Of a stretch of 41,360 nt of DNA, positions 8,166-16,759 are shown piece after piece (the stretch's first letter is position 1; each line of letters starts with the position of its first letter). Below the pieces are notes generated by a model. That model did not search any database. It worked only from the letters and a program-made list of their open reading frames with translations, and was not told where the DNA came from. Origin of the DNA: JAFNAG01 sp963824985 (GTDB taxonomy: Bacteria > Acidobacteriota > UBA6911); the NCBI GenBank assembly GCA_963824985.1, contig CAWGRQ010000005.1, forward strand, positions 1-41,360. Direction: 5' to 3'. The position numbers were made by a program, and so were the translations under genes.

Positions 8166-10042
8166 TGCTGTCCCAATTGCGAAGGGACCCGGTCTTGGGC
8201 GCCCAAGCTGCGATCTGGATCGGGGTCGTGGCCTTGAATACGGGCGTCCTTGCCGGTCTGGTGACCACGTTGGCTACGGGTTCGAATGCCTGGCTTCTCA
8301 GCCACGGAAGCAGCCTTCTTCTCCTGTCGATGTTGATCTGGTTCTCGACTTCTCTGTTCCTGCTCTCGGGCAAGGTAAAGGAGCGTTGCCTTACATTTGA
8401 TCTGGCCTTGCCCATCCCGGCCAACAAGCTGTGGCTGTCTCACGTTATTTCGCTCTCTTTGCTCTGTCTGGGGTTTCTGGTCGTTACCGCCGGCGTCCTG
8501 AACTCGATGTTCTGGCTTTTCCGCAATTCTTCGATCGACTTTTCCGGAATGCGCCGCGCGCTTGCCGACCTCATATTTCCCACCGGCGCCTGCCTAATTC
8601 TGGTTGTGATCCTGCTGCAGCGAGCCCGGCCGGGATTGCGAAGGATCCCCGGCACCGGGAGGTATTTCATCTATTCGGCCGCGATCATGATTGCCGCCCT
8701 CGGGGTGGTCCTTGGGCTGTCGGCCCTCCCCGCGCCCGTGTCTCTGCTTCCTTTCGCCGTTGCCATTCTGCTCGGCTATCTCACCCATCGTTCCGTCCCG
8801 CCGGCGTTCACGATAGTGCCCATCGAGGCTGATTCGGCGGATTGGGACCGTCCGGATCAGGCCCGGGATATTTCCGCCCCGGCCGGCGCGCAATCCCGGG
8901 ATGCATACCCCGAGGCCGGCCCCATGGGAGTGATGGGATCCGCATGGTTCCTGTTCCGGACCTTCTTCGTATATCAGAAGCGAAAGGGATTGGTCGCGGT
9001 CCTCTATTTCCCCCTGTTTCTGTCATGGGGTTGGTTGCTGTCCGGTTTTTTGCTGGCCTGGAAGGGGATTGAGTTTCCCCAGTTTGCCTATACCTTTCTG
9101 ACCGGGTTTCTCCTGTTCTCTCTACTCCCCACACAGGTCAACAGTCTGCCGCTCATGGATCCGCTGCCGATCTCGCGCCGGGCCGTGTTCGCCTCCATGA
9201 TGCTCCCCGGTATCGTGGCCATGGCCCTCGGTTTGGGCGGGGGCAGCATAGGGGCGCTGAATATCGAGCGCTCGAGACTGCAGATCAAGTATCAGAAGGA
9301 AGATTCCAGGATGTTTCCCCCATACAGGATGAAAGTTCCCATGATCCGCGTCCCCGCGCAGTATGGCGGGATTGCGTGGGATGGACGGGTGCCCCAAAGC
9401 GGTTCCCCCTGGGGAGAGTCTCATCCGGCCTGGACCTATCCGCTCTACCGTGGCAGCAGGATCATGATTTATTCTCCCTTTAATACCCCTGAAGGGTGCT
9501 CGCCGCAATTCGCCGCGCTGCAAATCAGCCGTGCCATCCGTGCCGTCTACGGCGCGACGGTGCCCTACGAGGAGATCCTTGATCGGTATCTGGAGGTCGC
9601 CGACGGCAAAAGTTATGCGTTGCGGGGGGGCGGGGCGCCCTTGTTTGAGGCGTATCCGGGACTGAAGCCGCAGGGGGAAATCGCCATGTTCCCGGTTTTG
9701 CTGACGCTCGTCTGCATCGCCTGGCTGCTTTTGGCCCTGATCTACCTGCGCTGGTGCCGGGCCGGCGTGAGCCAGACAGGCAGGATGAAGATCTTCTTTG
9801 TGATGGCGCTGGCTGTCATCGCGACCACCGCGGGCCAGTTGGTCGTGATGATCACCGGACTGTTCCGGCTGGATGTTGGCGCCGCATTCGTCAAGATTCT
9901 CATGCACAGGATCGCCACTGGGCTCCCGGGCGGGAGCGCGGCGATCTGGCTGTTTTCCGCTTTGGTGATTCTGGGTTGCTACCGGCTGGCCGAGGCCGAG
10001 TTTCAAAGGATCGAGGTGCTTCCCGGCCGGGTGTGCCGGTAA
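8165..10042 (+). CDS. ABC transporter permease, large
   Basis: Integral membrane partner of the preceding ATPase, 625 residues from an ATG that shares a base with the ATPase stop (TGATG). Hydrophobic segments occur in the first 210 residues (for example near WIGVVALNTGVLAGLV and SLSLLCLGFLVVTAG), again around 270-370 and after 500, ending with GSAAIWLFSALVILGCYRLA. A hydrophilic stretch of about 130 residues, roughly encoded by 9290-9670, separates the last two groups and is probably outside the cytoplasm. No family motif identifies the substrate. The S41-like gene follows 12 bp later, so it is part of the same operon. Confidence 0.8.
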   Translation: MLSQLRRDPVLGAQAAIWIGVVALNTGVLAGLVTTLATGSNAWLLSHGSSLLLLSMLIWFSTSLFLLSGKVKERCLTFDLALPIPANKLWLSHVISLSLLCLGFLVVTAGVLNSMFWLFRNSSIDFSGMRRALADLIFPTGACLILVVILLQRARPGLRRIPGTGRYFIYSAAIMIAALGVVLGLSALPAPVSLLPFAVAILLGYLTHRSVPPAFTIVPIEADSADWDRPDQARDISAPAGAQSRDAYPEAGPMGVMGSAWFLFRTFFVYQKRKGLVAVLYFPLFLSWGWLLSGFLLAWKGIEFPQFAYTFLTGFLLFSLLPTQVNSLPLMDPLPISRRAVFASMMLPGIVAMALGLGGGSIGALNIERSRLQIKYQKEDSRMFPPYRMKVPMIRVPAQYGGIAWDGRVPQSGSPWGESHPAWTYPLYRGSRIMIYSPFNTPEGCSPQFAALQISRAIRAVYGATVPYEEILDRYLEVADGKSYALRGGGAPLFEAYPGLKPQGEIAMFPVLLTLVCIAWLLLALIYLRWCRAGVSQTGRMKIFFVMALAVIATTAGQLVVMITGLFRLDVGAAFVKILMHRIATGLPGGSAAIWLFSALVILGCYRLAEAEFQRIEVLPGRVCR

Positions 10043-10054
10043 GGGAAATCTGAT

Positions 10055-11497
10055 ATGAAGACCCGTCCCGGATGGTTCAGACGTTCGCTCCGCATCCCGG
10101 CTGCCAAGGTGTGCGGGTGCGCGGTTTCACCGCGCTCTGGCGTCCGCTTCCTGATGCGCGCAGCGCTGACTGTATGTTCGATTCTGACGGCGCTGGTGCC
10201 CGGGTGCCCGGGTCGTGCGCTGACGGCAGACCTGGCGCCCGAAGGGCAGGTCCAATTCCAGGCTGAACCGCGGCAGACTGCCGCGGAGCGCCGGCTGAAC
10301 ATCGACTCTTTCGAGCACCTCTGGAAAACCGTCAATGAGAAACACTTCGACCCCACATTTGGCGGCCTTGACTGGAAGGAGGTGCGCCTCGAGTTCCTCC
10401 CGAAGATCGAGGCTGCCGCGAACAAGAACGAAGCCCGCGCGGTCATGCGCGACATGCTGGCGCGCATGAAACTCACCCATTTCAGCATCATCCCGTCTGA
10501 ACTTTACGAGGATATGAGTCCGACCGGCCACGGCACGGAAACGTTGGGCGTGACCGGGATCACAGCCCGCGTTATCGGCGGTCACGCCCTGGTGACGTCA
10601 GTCGATGCGGAATCGCCCGCGGAGCAGGCAGAGGTAAAGCCCGGCTGGGAGATCATTCAAATCGCCAATCACGAGGTCCGCCCGAGGATGGCCTCCATCG
10701 CCGGGCAATTTGAGGGCAAGACCCTGAAAGACCTGGTTCTCGCGGATGCCGTCGCGGGCCGGCTGGAAGGGAACATCGGCGAGCGCATTGAGGTGTCGTT
10801 TCTCGACGACAGCGATCGGACCGTCGAGCGTTCTCTGACATTCATGGAACCGCGGGGCACAAAATTTCAAATCGGAAATCTGCCGCCGGGTCGCCTCCGG
10901 TTCCACACCAGAACCATCGGCACGGATATAGGGTACATTGTCTTCAATGCTTTCATCGCTCCGGCGATTCTCATGCCTCCCTTCAATGAAGCCATGAAGT
11001 CATTCATGGGGGCTGCCGGGATTATCATCGACGTGCGAGGGAATACCGGCGGGCAGGGGGACATCGTGGCGGGCATGGCGGGCTGGCTGATCCGGGAAAA
11101 GGGGAAGGATCTCGGTAAGATCCAGACGCGCGACCAGGAGTTGAAGCTGGTGGTGCGACCGCGACCCGAAGTATTCGGAGGGCGGGTTGCCATCCTGGTG
11201 GATGGGCTTTCGCTGTGCGCCACCGAAGTTTTTGCGGATGGACTGCGAGAGCTCGGCCGCGCCCGCATCTTCGGCACCCGCACCGGGGGGGCCGTCCTGA
11301 GCGGCAGTATTGAAAAGCTGCCGAACGGTGATGGCTTCATGTACCCCCTCGCCAACTTTGTCACTGCCCGGGGTCGGATCCTGGAGGGGAATGGCCTGGC
11401 GCCGGATGTCGAGGTGAACCACACCCGGGAGGCTCTGCTTCAGGGGAGAGACACGGTCCTGGAAGCGGCAATCGACTGGATTCGGAGTCGACAGTAA
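10055..11497 (+). CDS. PDZ-containing S41 (C-terminal processing peptidase-like) protein with Cys at the nucleophile position
   Basis: Exported protein of 480 residues with a long basic N-terminus and a hydrophobic stretch at about 34-50. A helical N-terminal domain (about 80-150) and a PDZ-like domain (about 160-265) precede the S41 core (about 290-465), recognised by GIIIDVRGNTGG and the region around GRARIFGTRTGG. In the Tsp/CtpA type, the nucleophile Ser lies three residues before a conserved Glu. Here that position is Cys388 in CATE, and the matching Lys, 25 residues on, is Ala413. It may be a Cys-based variant, an S/H/E-type relative, or inactive. It sits between the permease and the LolA-like gene in one operon, suggesting a role at the cell envelope. 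Confidence 0.8.
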   Translation: MKTRPGWFRRSLRIPAAKVCGCAVSPRSGVRFLMRAALTVCSILTALVPGCPGRALTADLAPEGQVQFQAEPRQTAAERRLNIDSFEHLWKTVNEKHFDPTFGGLDWKEVRLEFLPKIEAAANKNEARAVMRDMLARMKLTHFSIIPSELYEDMSPTGHGTETLGVTGITARVIGGHALVTSVDAESPAEQAEVKPGWEIIQIANHEVRPRMASIAGQFEGKTLKDLVLADAVAGRLEGNIGERIEVSFLDDSDRTVERSLTFMEPRGTKFQIGNLPPGRLRFHTRTIGTDIGYIVFNAFIAPAILMPPFNEAMKSFMGAAGIIIDVRGNTGGQGDIVAGMAGWLIREKGKDLGKIQTRDQELKLVVRPRPEVFGGRVAILVDGLSLCATEVFADGLRELGRARIFGTRTGGAVLSGSIEKLPNGDGFMYPLANFVTARGRILEGNGLAPDVEVNHTREALLQGRDTVLEAAIDWIRSRQ

Positions 11498-11528
11498 TCT
11501 GTTTTCAAATTCCATAAGGAGAACGGCC

Positions 11529-12332
11529 GTGAATATTGAAATAACGATGATCCGCAGAGGCTGGAGCCTCAACAAGGGCACAGCGGTATTGGTTGCAACC
11601 TTTTTCCTCGGAAGTCCGGCAAGCGCCGGGGTGGCACAAACCGCGCCGCAGACCCTCCCCAAAGCGGAGCAGGTTCTGGATCAGTTTGTGGAAGCCGTCG
11701 GTGGAGTTGACTCCCTGGTGAAGATCAACAACCGGGTTATCAAGGGCAGGATGGAGCTTGCCGGGGCCGGGATCACTTTCAACATGACAATCTACCAGGC
11801 ACGACCCGGAAAAGCGCACAGCATTGTTGAATCGGATGCAACGGGCAGGATCGAGACCGGAACGGATGGGGAGATCGCATGGCAGGTGACCGCCACGGCC
11901 GGCCCGCAGATCATGGAAGGCAAAGAGAAGGCAGCCTTTCTCCACGCCAACACGTTCGATCGCATGACCTATTGGCGCAAGGCATTCAAGCAGGTGGAAA
12001 TCGTCGGAATTGAGGACGTGGCGGGGAAGCCGTGCTATAAAGTCGTGGTCACGCCTCCGGACCTGCCACCGCAAACGCTGTTTTTCGACAAAGATTCACA
12101 CCTGCTTGCCAAGGTGATCATGACGTTGGAAACTCAGGCGGGCACATTTCCTGCGGAAGTCCAGGCCAGCGATTATCGGAAGGTGGACGGCATCCTGATG
12201 GCCTTCAAAACCGTCACCAAGGTAATGAACCAGGAGCGGATCACTTCAATCGATACCGTGCAACAAAACGTAAGCCTGCCGGAGGACACGTTTGCATTAC
12301 CGCCGGACATCAAGGCCCTGGTCAAGAAATAA
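11529..12332 (+). CDS. Exported LolA-like/outer-membrane-lipoprotein-sorting-type protein
   Basis: 267 residues with a signal peptide ending near SPASA-GVAQ. The mature part has the repeated beta-strand layout of LolA/LppX-like folds that bind lipids in a half-barrel, including LPKAEQVLDQFVEAVGG at its start, the segment GKPCYKVVVTPP and a final strand region. The exact ligand is unknown, and the match is to fold and gene type, not to the true LolA chaperone. GTG at 11529 follows AAGGAG; an ATG at 11547 is an alternative. It closes the gntR-ABC-S41 operon and ends 14 bp before the convergent transporter gene. Confidence 0.65.
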   Translation: MNIEITMIRRGWSLNKGTAVLVATFFLGSPASAGVAQTAPQTLPKAEQVLDQFVEAVGGVDSLVKINNRVIKGRMELAGAGITFNMTIYQARPGKAHSIVESDATGRIETGTDGEIAWQVTATAGPQIMEGKEKAAFLHANTFDRMTYWRKAFKQVEIVGIEDVAGKPCYKVVVTPPDLPPQTLFFDKDSHLLAKVIMTLETQAGTFPAEVQASDYRKVDGILMAFKTVTKVMNQERITSIDTVQQNVSLPEDTFALPPDIKALVKK

Positions 12333-12346
12333 TCTTGACCACCAGG

Positions 12347-13594
12347 CTAACGCAGCAGGGCGATCACTTCCCCGATCCCCACGTAGGCAAAGAAGGCCAA
12401 AGTGACGGCCAGCAGAATATTAATCACCCAACCGTTCCTGAATTCACGTCCAACCAATCCGGCACGGTTGTTGAGGATGAGGAGCGTCAGGGCTACAAAC
12501 GGCATGAAGAGGGCCCCCACGATCCCATAAATCAGCTGAATCTCCTGCACTCTGAACCAGAGCAGCGTGAGCGGCAGGATGGCCAAGGCCAGAAGGAATC
12601 CACGATAGGCCCGGGTTTCCGTCAGGCGCATGCTTCCGGCGGCGGCGCCCCGGGCATTCCGCCTGAGCGCCACGAAATCGGCGAACATGTAGGGCACTCC
12701 CTGCCAGACGCCGAGCAGGCTGGAAAAAACCGCTCCCCAAAAGCCAAATAAAAAAATATATCGCCCGAAGGGGCCGAGGACCTGGGCCAGCTGATCGGCA
12801 AGGACAATGGCAACGGTGTCGCCTCGCCCTTCGACCCGGATCCGGGATCCTATGATGACCATGGCCACGCCGAAAAATGCCGTCAAGGCATACGCGACCG
12901 TCAGGTCAATGCGGCTCTCGCGAACGCCCTCTTTGCCGGACCGCCCCCGTTCCCGGATCCAGTAGCTGTAGCAGAGGAGGGTGACCGTGCCTCCCACTCC
13001 CCCCAGCACCGCCACCATCCATCCCGTTCCACCCTCCGGAATAGCCGGAATGACCAGCCCTTTGGCTACCGCCGCCCAATCGGGTGAAATCAGGATCACG
13101 GTGAGGAGAACGGCTCCGACCATGATCACGATCAAAAACGACATGACGTACTCGAAAACCTTGAATCCCCCCGCCCAGACAAGTGCCAATCCGACCAGAG
13201 AATGAATGATTCCCCAGACGATCCTGGACGTGCCCGGGTCGCCGATCGGCAGCAACCCGGCTCCGGCAACCCCGCATCCGGTAATGAGGGCTCCCGCTAC
13301 CGCATAAGACCATACGAGAAAATATGTGAAGAAAACCCAGTGAACCGTGGTCCCGAGATGAGCGTGCCAGCCTTCGAGAAGCGTCGTCGATGTGGCCATC
13401 TGCCAACGGGCAATTCCCTCGTTCAAGACCCATTTGAGAACTGCCCCGGCCAGAGCGGCCCATAAAATGGTCAGACCGACCTCGGACCCCGCGAGGCTGG
13501 CGGTAATCAGATCGCCTGCACCCACACCCGTGGCCGCTACCAGCAACCCCAGGACGATTCTGGAAAACCAGGGACGACTTTGAAAATGGGACAT
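12347..13594 (-). CDS. NRAMP-related membrane transporter lacking the canonical metal motifs
   Basis: Polytopic inner-membrane protein of 415 residues with about eleven hydrophobic segments in the NRAMP arrangement. In classic Mn/Fe NRAMPs, helix 1 carries DPGN and helix 6 MPH. Here helix 1 reads TGVGAGDLITA (about residues 17-27) and the helix-6 region GGVGGTVTLLCYSYW. Loss of both motifs is known in NRAMP relatives that move other ions such as magnesium, so the substrate should not be called Mn or Fe. I start at ATG 13594; a TTG at 13600 would add two residues. It is convergent with the LolA-like gene and divergent from the ROK regulator. Confidence 0.8.
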   Translation of the reverse strand: MSHFQSRPWFSRIVLGLLVAATGVGAGDLITASLAGSEVGLTILWAALAGAVLKWVLNEGIARWQMATSTTLLEGWHAHLGTTVHWVFFTYFLVWSYAVAGALITGCGVAGAGLLPIGDPGTSRIVWGIIHSLVGLALVWAGGFKVFEYVMSFLIVIMVGAVLLTVILISPDWAAVAKGLVIPAIPEGGTGWMVAVLGGVGGTVTLLCYSYWIRERGRSGKEGVRESRIDLTVAYALTAFFGVAMVIIGSRIRVEGRGDTVAIVLADQLAQVLGPFGRYIFLFGFWGAVFSSLLGVWQGVPYMFADFVALRRNARGAAAGSMRLTETRAYRGFLLALAILPLTLLWFRVQEIQLIYGIVGALFMPFVALTLLILNNRAGLVGREFRNGWVINILLAVTLAFFAYVGIGEVIALLR

Positions 13595-13885
13595 GTTCAA
13601 CCGCTGTTAAGCTGCCTGTGAAATGGTGAGACGTGGCCGTCCCGCATACCTGCGATCGAGTGCCGGCCTTGCCTCCGGCGCCCGGGATGACCGACGCCCA
13701 GCCTCGGATCAAAGCCCCTGAAGCGCTCGAGTTCGTTACTTCCTACCATGGATTTCGTAATCCGGTCGAGACATTTCATTCCAGCGGCGATCGCCCAGAT
13801 TCGGGACATGCAAAACGGGCCAGCCAAAAACACGGTTGCCAACCCGGACTATGTGTCTTATGATGGGCTCGAACATAATATTTTG

Positions 13886-13899
13886 GTTAATTAATTAAC
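13886..13899 (+). promoter_or_regulatory. Perfect 14-bp palindrome before the ROK gene
   Basis: GTTAATTAATTAAC is perfectly self-complementary and ends four bases before the ATG at 13904, where a Shine-Dalgarno sequence would normally lie; none is visible. It stands out as an AT-rich island in GC-rich DNA and is a good candidate autoregulatory operator for the ROK protein. The rest of 13595-13885 contains nothing recognised. Confidence 0.5.
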
Positions 13900-13903
13900 T
13901 GAC

Positions 13904-15145
13904 ATGGTACTTATACCTGCAAAAATGGGGCGCATAAACAGGCGCGCGCTGCTGGGACGACTGCAGCGCGTTGGCGAGGCTTCGCGGGCCGATCTGGCGA
14001 AATCTCTGGGATTGAGCCAGCCGACGGCCGGCAAGATCGCGGAAAAATTGCTGCGTCTGGGAATTCTCGAGGAGATCGACGAGGAGGCTAGTACTCAGGG
14101 TGGCGTACCGCGATCTGCGGATTCGAGGGTACGGGTAGGGCGTCCGGGGCGGATCTTGCGTCTGCAGCGGAGCCAGCCCCGCTTTCTGGCGATCCAGTTG
14201 GGTGTCAGCGAAACCAACCTGGCGGCATTGCCGGCAGGAGTTGATGCCGAGGATCGGTGGAGCGTTCAGGTAAAGACACCCCAGACGGCGGAAGGCTGGG
14301 TTCGCCAGCTGAAAATCGCGGCAACAAAAATTCCTCAAAAGCAGTTCTGGGGTGTCCTGGTGAGTGTTCCCGGCATCGTGGATGAGCCGAACGGCCGCAT
14401 CGTGTTTTCGCCGAACCTGCATTGGACCGAGTCCGCGGATCTTGCGAAGCTCGTCCAGCGGGTTTGGGCCGCTCCCGTGCAACTGGTTCAGGAAGAACGG
14501 GCGCTGGCCCTGGGCCATCAGTGTTTTGATCCCAAGGAAGAGGATTTTTTGCTGGTTGAATTCGGAGAAGGGGTCGGAGGCGCGGCAGTTGTCGCCGGCA
14601 AGCTGTACACCAATCCTCTGCCTCTCAATTGCGAACTTGGACACACCCCGGTGGTCGGCAACCGGCGACCATGCGGCTGCGGCGCCACGGGCTGCATCGA
14701 AACCCTCGTCTCGAGGCGAGGATTGCTTCAGAGCTTTAATGGCGGTCGCCCCGACCGGAATGCTTGGATGCGTTTCTCCCAGAGTCTGCAAGATCAGGCT
14801 ATGCCCGAGTGGTTGGCGGAAACGCTGGATTTCACGGCGGTGGTGATTGCAGGAGCGCTCAATGTGATGGGTCTCCACCGGGTCATCATTACCGGCACGC
14901 TGACGGAACTGCCGCCGCAGATTCTGGATTACTTGTCCCGCGCCATTCTGCGCGGCGCGATGTGGGCTCGCTTCGGGAATGTCGAGATCGAAAGCGCCCC
15001 CCGGCGGCGGGCCGCGGGCCTGGTGGCCGTCGGCATTGATCGCCTGGTGCTTCCTATGGAAGAGAGCGTCAGTACAGCAGGACTGTTGCCGTCCGCCCTC
15101 TCGCATCCTCACGCTGGTGGCGGTTGGCTGAGCTATAACGAGTGA
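13904..15145 (+). CDS. ROK-family transcriptional regulator (NagC/XylR/Mlc-like)
   Basis: Sugar-responsive repressor of 413 residues. An N-terminal winged helix (about 8-60, RADLAKSLGLSQPTAGKIAEKL) is joined to a ROK sugar-binding domain containing FGEGVGGAAVVAGKLY, the ELGH motif, and the zinc-binding cluster CGCGATGCIE. The glycine-rich sugar-kinase-like core is present, but catalytic activity is not expected. It lies 22 bp before the isomerase gene and probably represses the pentose genes, releasing DNA when the sugar binds. The start at 13904 is the first ATG; a second at 13925 is possible. The palindrome at 13886-13899 suggests autoregulation. Confidence 0.88.
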   Translation: MVLIPAKMGRINRRALLGRLQRVGEASRADLAKSLGLSQPTAGKIAEKLLRLGILEEIDEEASTQGGVPRSADSRVRVGRPGRILRLQRSQPRFLAIQLGVSETNLAALPAGVDAEDRWSVQVKTPQTAEGWVRQLKIAATKIPQKQFWGVLVSVPGIVDEPNGRIVFSPNLHWTESADLAKLVQRVWAAPVQLVQEERALALGHQCFDPKEEDFLLVEFGEGVGGAAVVAGKLYTNPLPLNCELGHTPVVGNRRPCGCGATGCIETLVSRRGLLQSFNGGRPDRNAWMRFSQSLQDQAMPEWLAETLDFTAVVIAGALNVMGLHRVIITGTLTELPPQILDYLSRAILRGAMWARFGNVEIESAPRRRAAGLVAVGIDRLVLPMEESVSTAGLLPSALSHPHAGGGWLSYNE

Positions 15146-15167
15146 CAATCAGAGAACGGCAATCAAT

Positions 15168-16586
15168 ATGCGAACAACGTTGGGAGTCATAATAGGAAAT
15201 AGAGGTTTTTTCCCGGATCGCCTGTGTGATGCCGGGCGCAAGGAGATTCTCCAGACTCTTAAAAAAGCTGGTATCGACACGGTGGTTCTGCCCAGTTCGT
15301 CGACAAAGTTCGGATCGGTGGAATCGCTGGCCGATGCCCAGGAATGTGCCGATCTGTTCCGGCGGAAAGCCGACCAGATTGACGGGATCCTGGTCACTCT
15401 GCCGAATTTCGGCGACGAGCGCGGAGTGGCAAACACTATCCGCTGGTCGGGGTTGAAGGTCCCGGTGCTGGTTCAGGCCTACAACGACGATCCGCAAAGC
15501 ATGACGGTTCAGGAGCGCCGCGACAGTTTCTGCGGCAAAATGTCGGTGTGCAATAATCTCCGCCAGTACGGCATCCCGTTCACACTCACCCGGCGGCATA
15601 CGGTGAATCCCGATCACCCGAGTTTTGCCCAGGACCTGGCCGACTTCTGCGTCACCTGCCAGGTGGTCAAGGGCCTGCGCAACCTGCGCATCGGCGCCCT
15701 TGGAGCCCGGCCCACGGCCTTCAACACCGTCCGCTACAGCGAGAAGCTGCTCGAACAATCCGGCATCAGCGTGGAGACGCTGGATCTTTTTGAACTGTTC
15801 GGCTGGGTCGACAAGATGAAAGACAGCGACCCTCCGGTACAGGACAAACTCAAGGAGATTCACAACTACGTGGGAACGCGCAATGTACCGGCGCCCGCGC
15901 TCCTCAAGATGGCGAAGTTCGGCGTTGCCGTTGACCGATGGATGACGGAGACGCGCCTGAGCGCCACGGCCATCCAGTGCTGGACGGCGATGGAAGAGTT
16001 TTTCGGAGTTGTGCCGTGCACCGTCATGAGCATGATGAGCAACCGGCTGGCGTGCAGTGGGTGCGAGACCGATATCATGGGAACCATCGCCATGGTCGCC
16101 ATGGCCCGGGCGAGCGGACAGCCCAGCTCCCTCGTGGACTGGAACAACAACTACGGGGAAGACCCGGACAAGGGCGTGATCTTCCATTGCAGCAATCTGC
16201 CCAAGGACGTTTTTGTCAATATCGGAGATACCCGGCCGGTGATGGATTATCAAGCGATCATTGCCGGCACGGTCGGGGCCGAAAACACCTACGGCACCAT
16301 CGTGGGCAGAGTGAAATCCTCGCCGTTCACCTACCTGCGCATCAGCACGGATGACGCCGCGGGCCGGATTCGCGCCTACACCGGCGAAGGCGAATTGACC
16401 GACGATCCGTTGCGTACCTTTGGAGGCTACGGAGTCGTGCGCATTCCGAACTTCCAGACGCTGCTGGCATACATCTGTGAGAACGGTTTTGAACACCATG
16501 TCGCCGTCAACCAGGCGAGCGTCGGCACCGGCGTGAAAGAAGCTCTGAGCCGGTATCTGGGCTGGGAAGTGTACTACCACGGATAG
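15168..16586 (+). CDS. L-fucose/L-arabinose isomerase family protein
   Basis: 472-residue cytoplasmic isomerase of the FucI-like superfamily that interconverts an aldose and a ketose. Recognisable features are an N-terminal Rossmann-like domain (GVIIGNRGFFPDRLC), the GILVTLPNFGDE region, and a C-terminal active-site domain with Glu in CETDIMG, Asp in LVDWNNNYG and His in EHHVAV, as expected for the metal-binding residues. Because a ribulokinase and AraD follow, the likely reaction is L-arabinose to L-ribulose, carried out by this family instead of a classic AraA. Fucose or D-arabinose cannot be excluded. It is in the same operon as the ROK regulator. Confidence 0.82.
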   Translation: MRTTLGVIIGNRGFFPDRLCDAGRKEILQTLKKAGIDTVVLPSSSTKFGSVESLADAQECADLFRRKADQIDGILVTLPNFGDERGVANTIRWSGLKVPVLVQAYNDDPQSMTVQERRDSFCGKMSVCNNLRQYGIPFTLTRRHTVNPDHPSFAQDLADFCVTCQVVKGLRNLRIGALGARPTAFNTVRYSEKLLEQSGISVETLDLFELFGWVDKMKDSDPPVQDKLKEIHNYVGTRNVPAPALLKMAKFGVAVDRWMTETRLSATAIQCWTAMEEFFGVVPCTVMSMMSNRLACSGCETDIMGTIAMVAMARASGQPSSLVDWNNNYGEDPDKGVIFHCSNLPKDVFVNIGDTRPVMDYQAIIAGTVGAENTYGTIVGRVKSSPFTYLRISTDDAAGRIRAYTGEGELTDDPLRTFGGYGVVRIPNFQTLLAYICENGFEHHVAVNQASVGTGVKEALSRYLGWEVYYHG

Positions 16587-16759
16587 TCCGACACGGCGGA
16601 ATGATTGCCGCCCGGGATGCATGCGCCGGGGTGCCTCCCGGCGCGCTGCTTCAGGGCTCACAATGGGCCGGCTCCAGGGGCAGGCTTCACCTGCCGGCGT
16701 CGAACAGGGTATTACTCATCGTGACCACGAGAGAGCCCGATTTATCCTATCCCCCCCGC

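Noticed and set aside
15069..16661. A 530-codon open frame on the minus strand
   Set aside because: Antisense to the isomerase gene, with no family similarity and His/Gly/Arg-rich composition typical of shadow frames.
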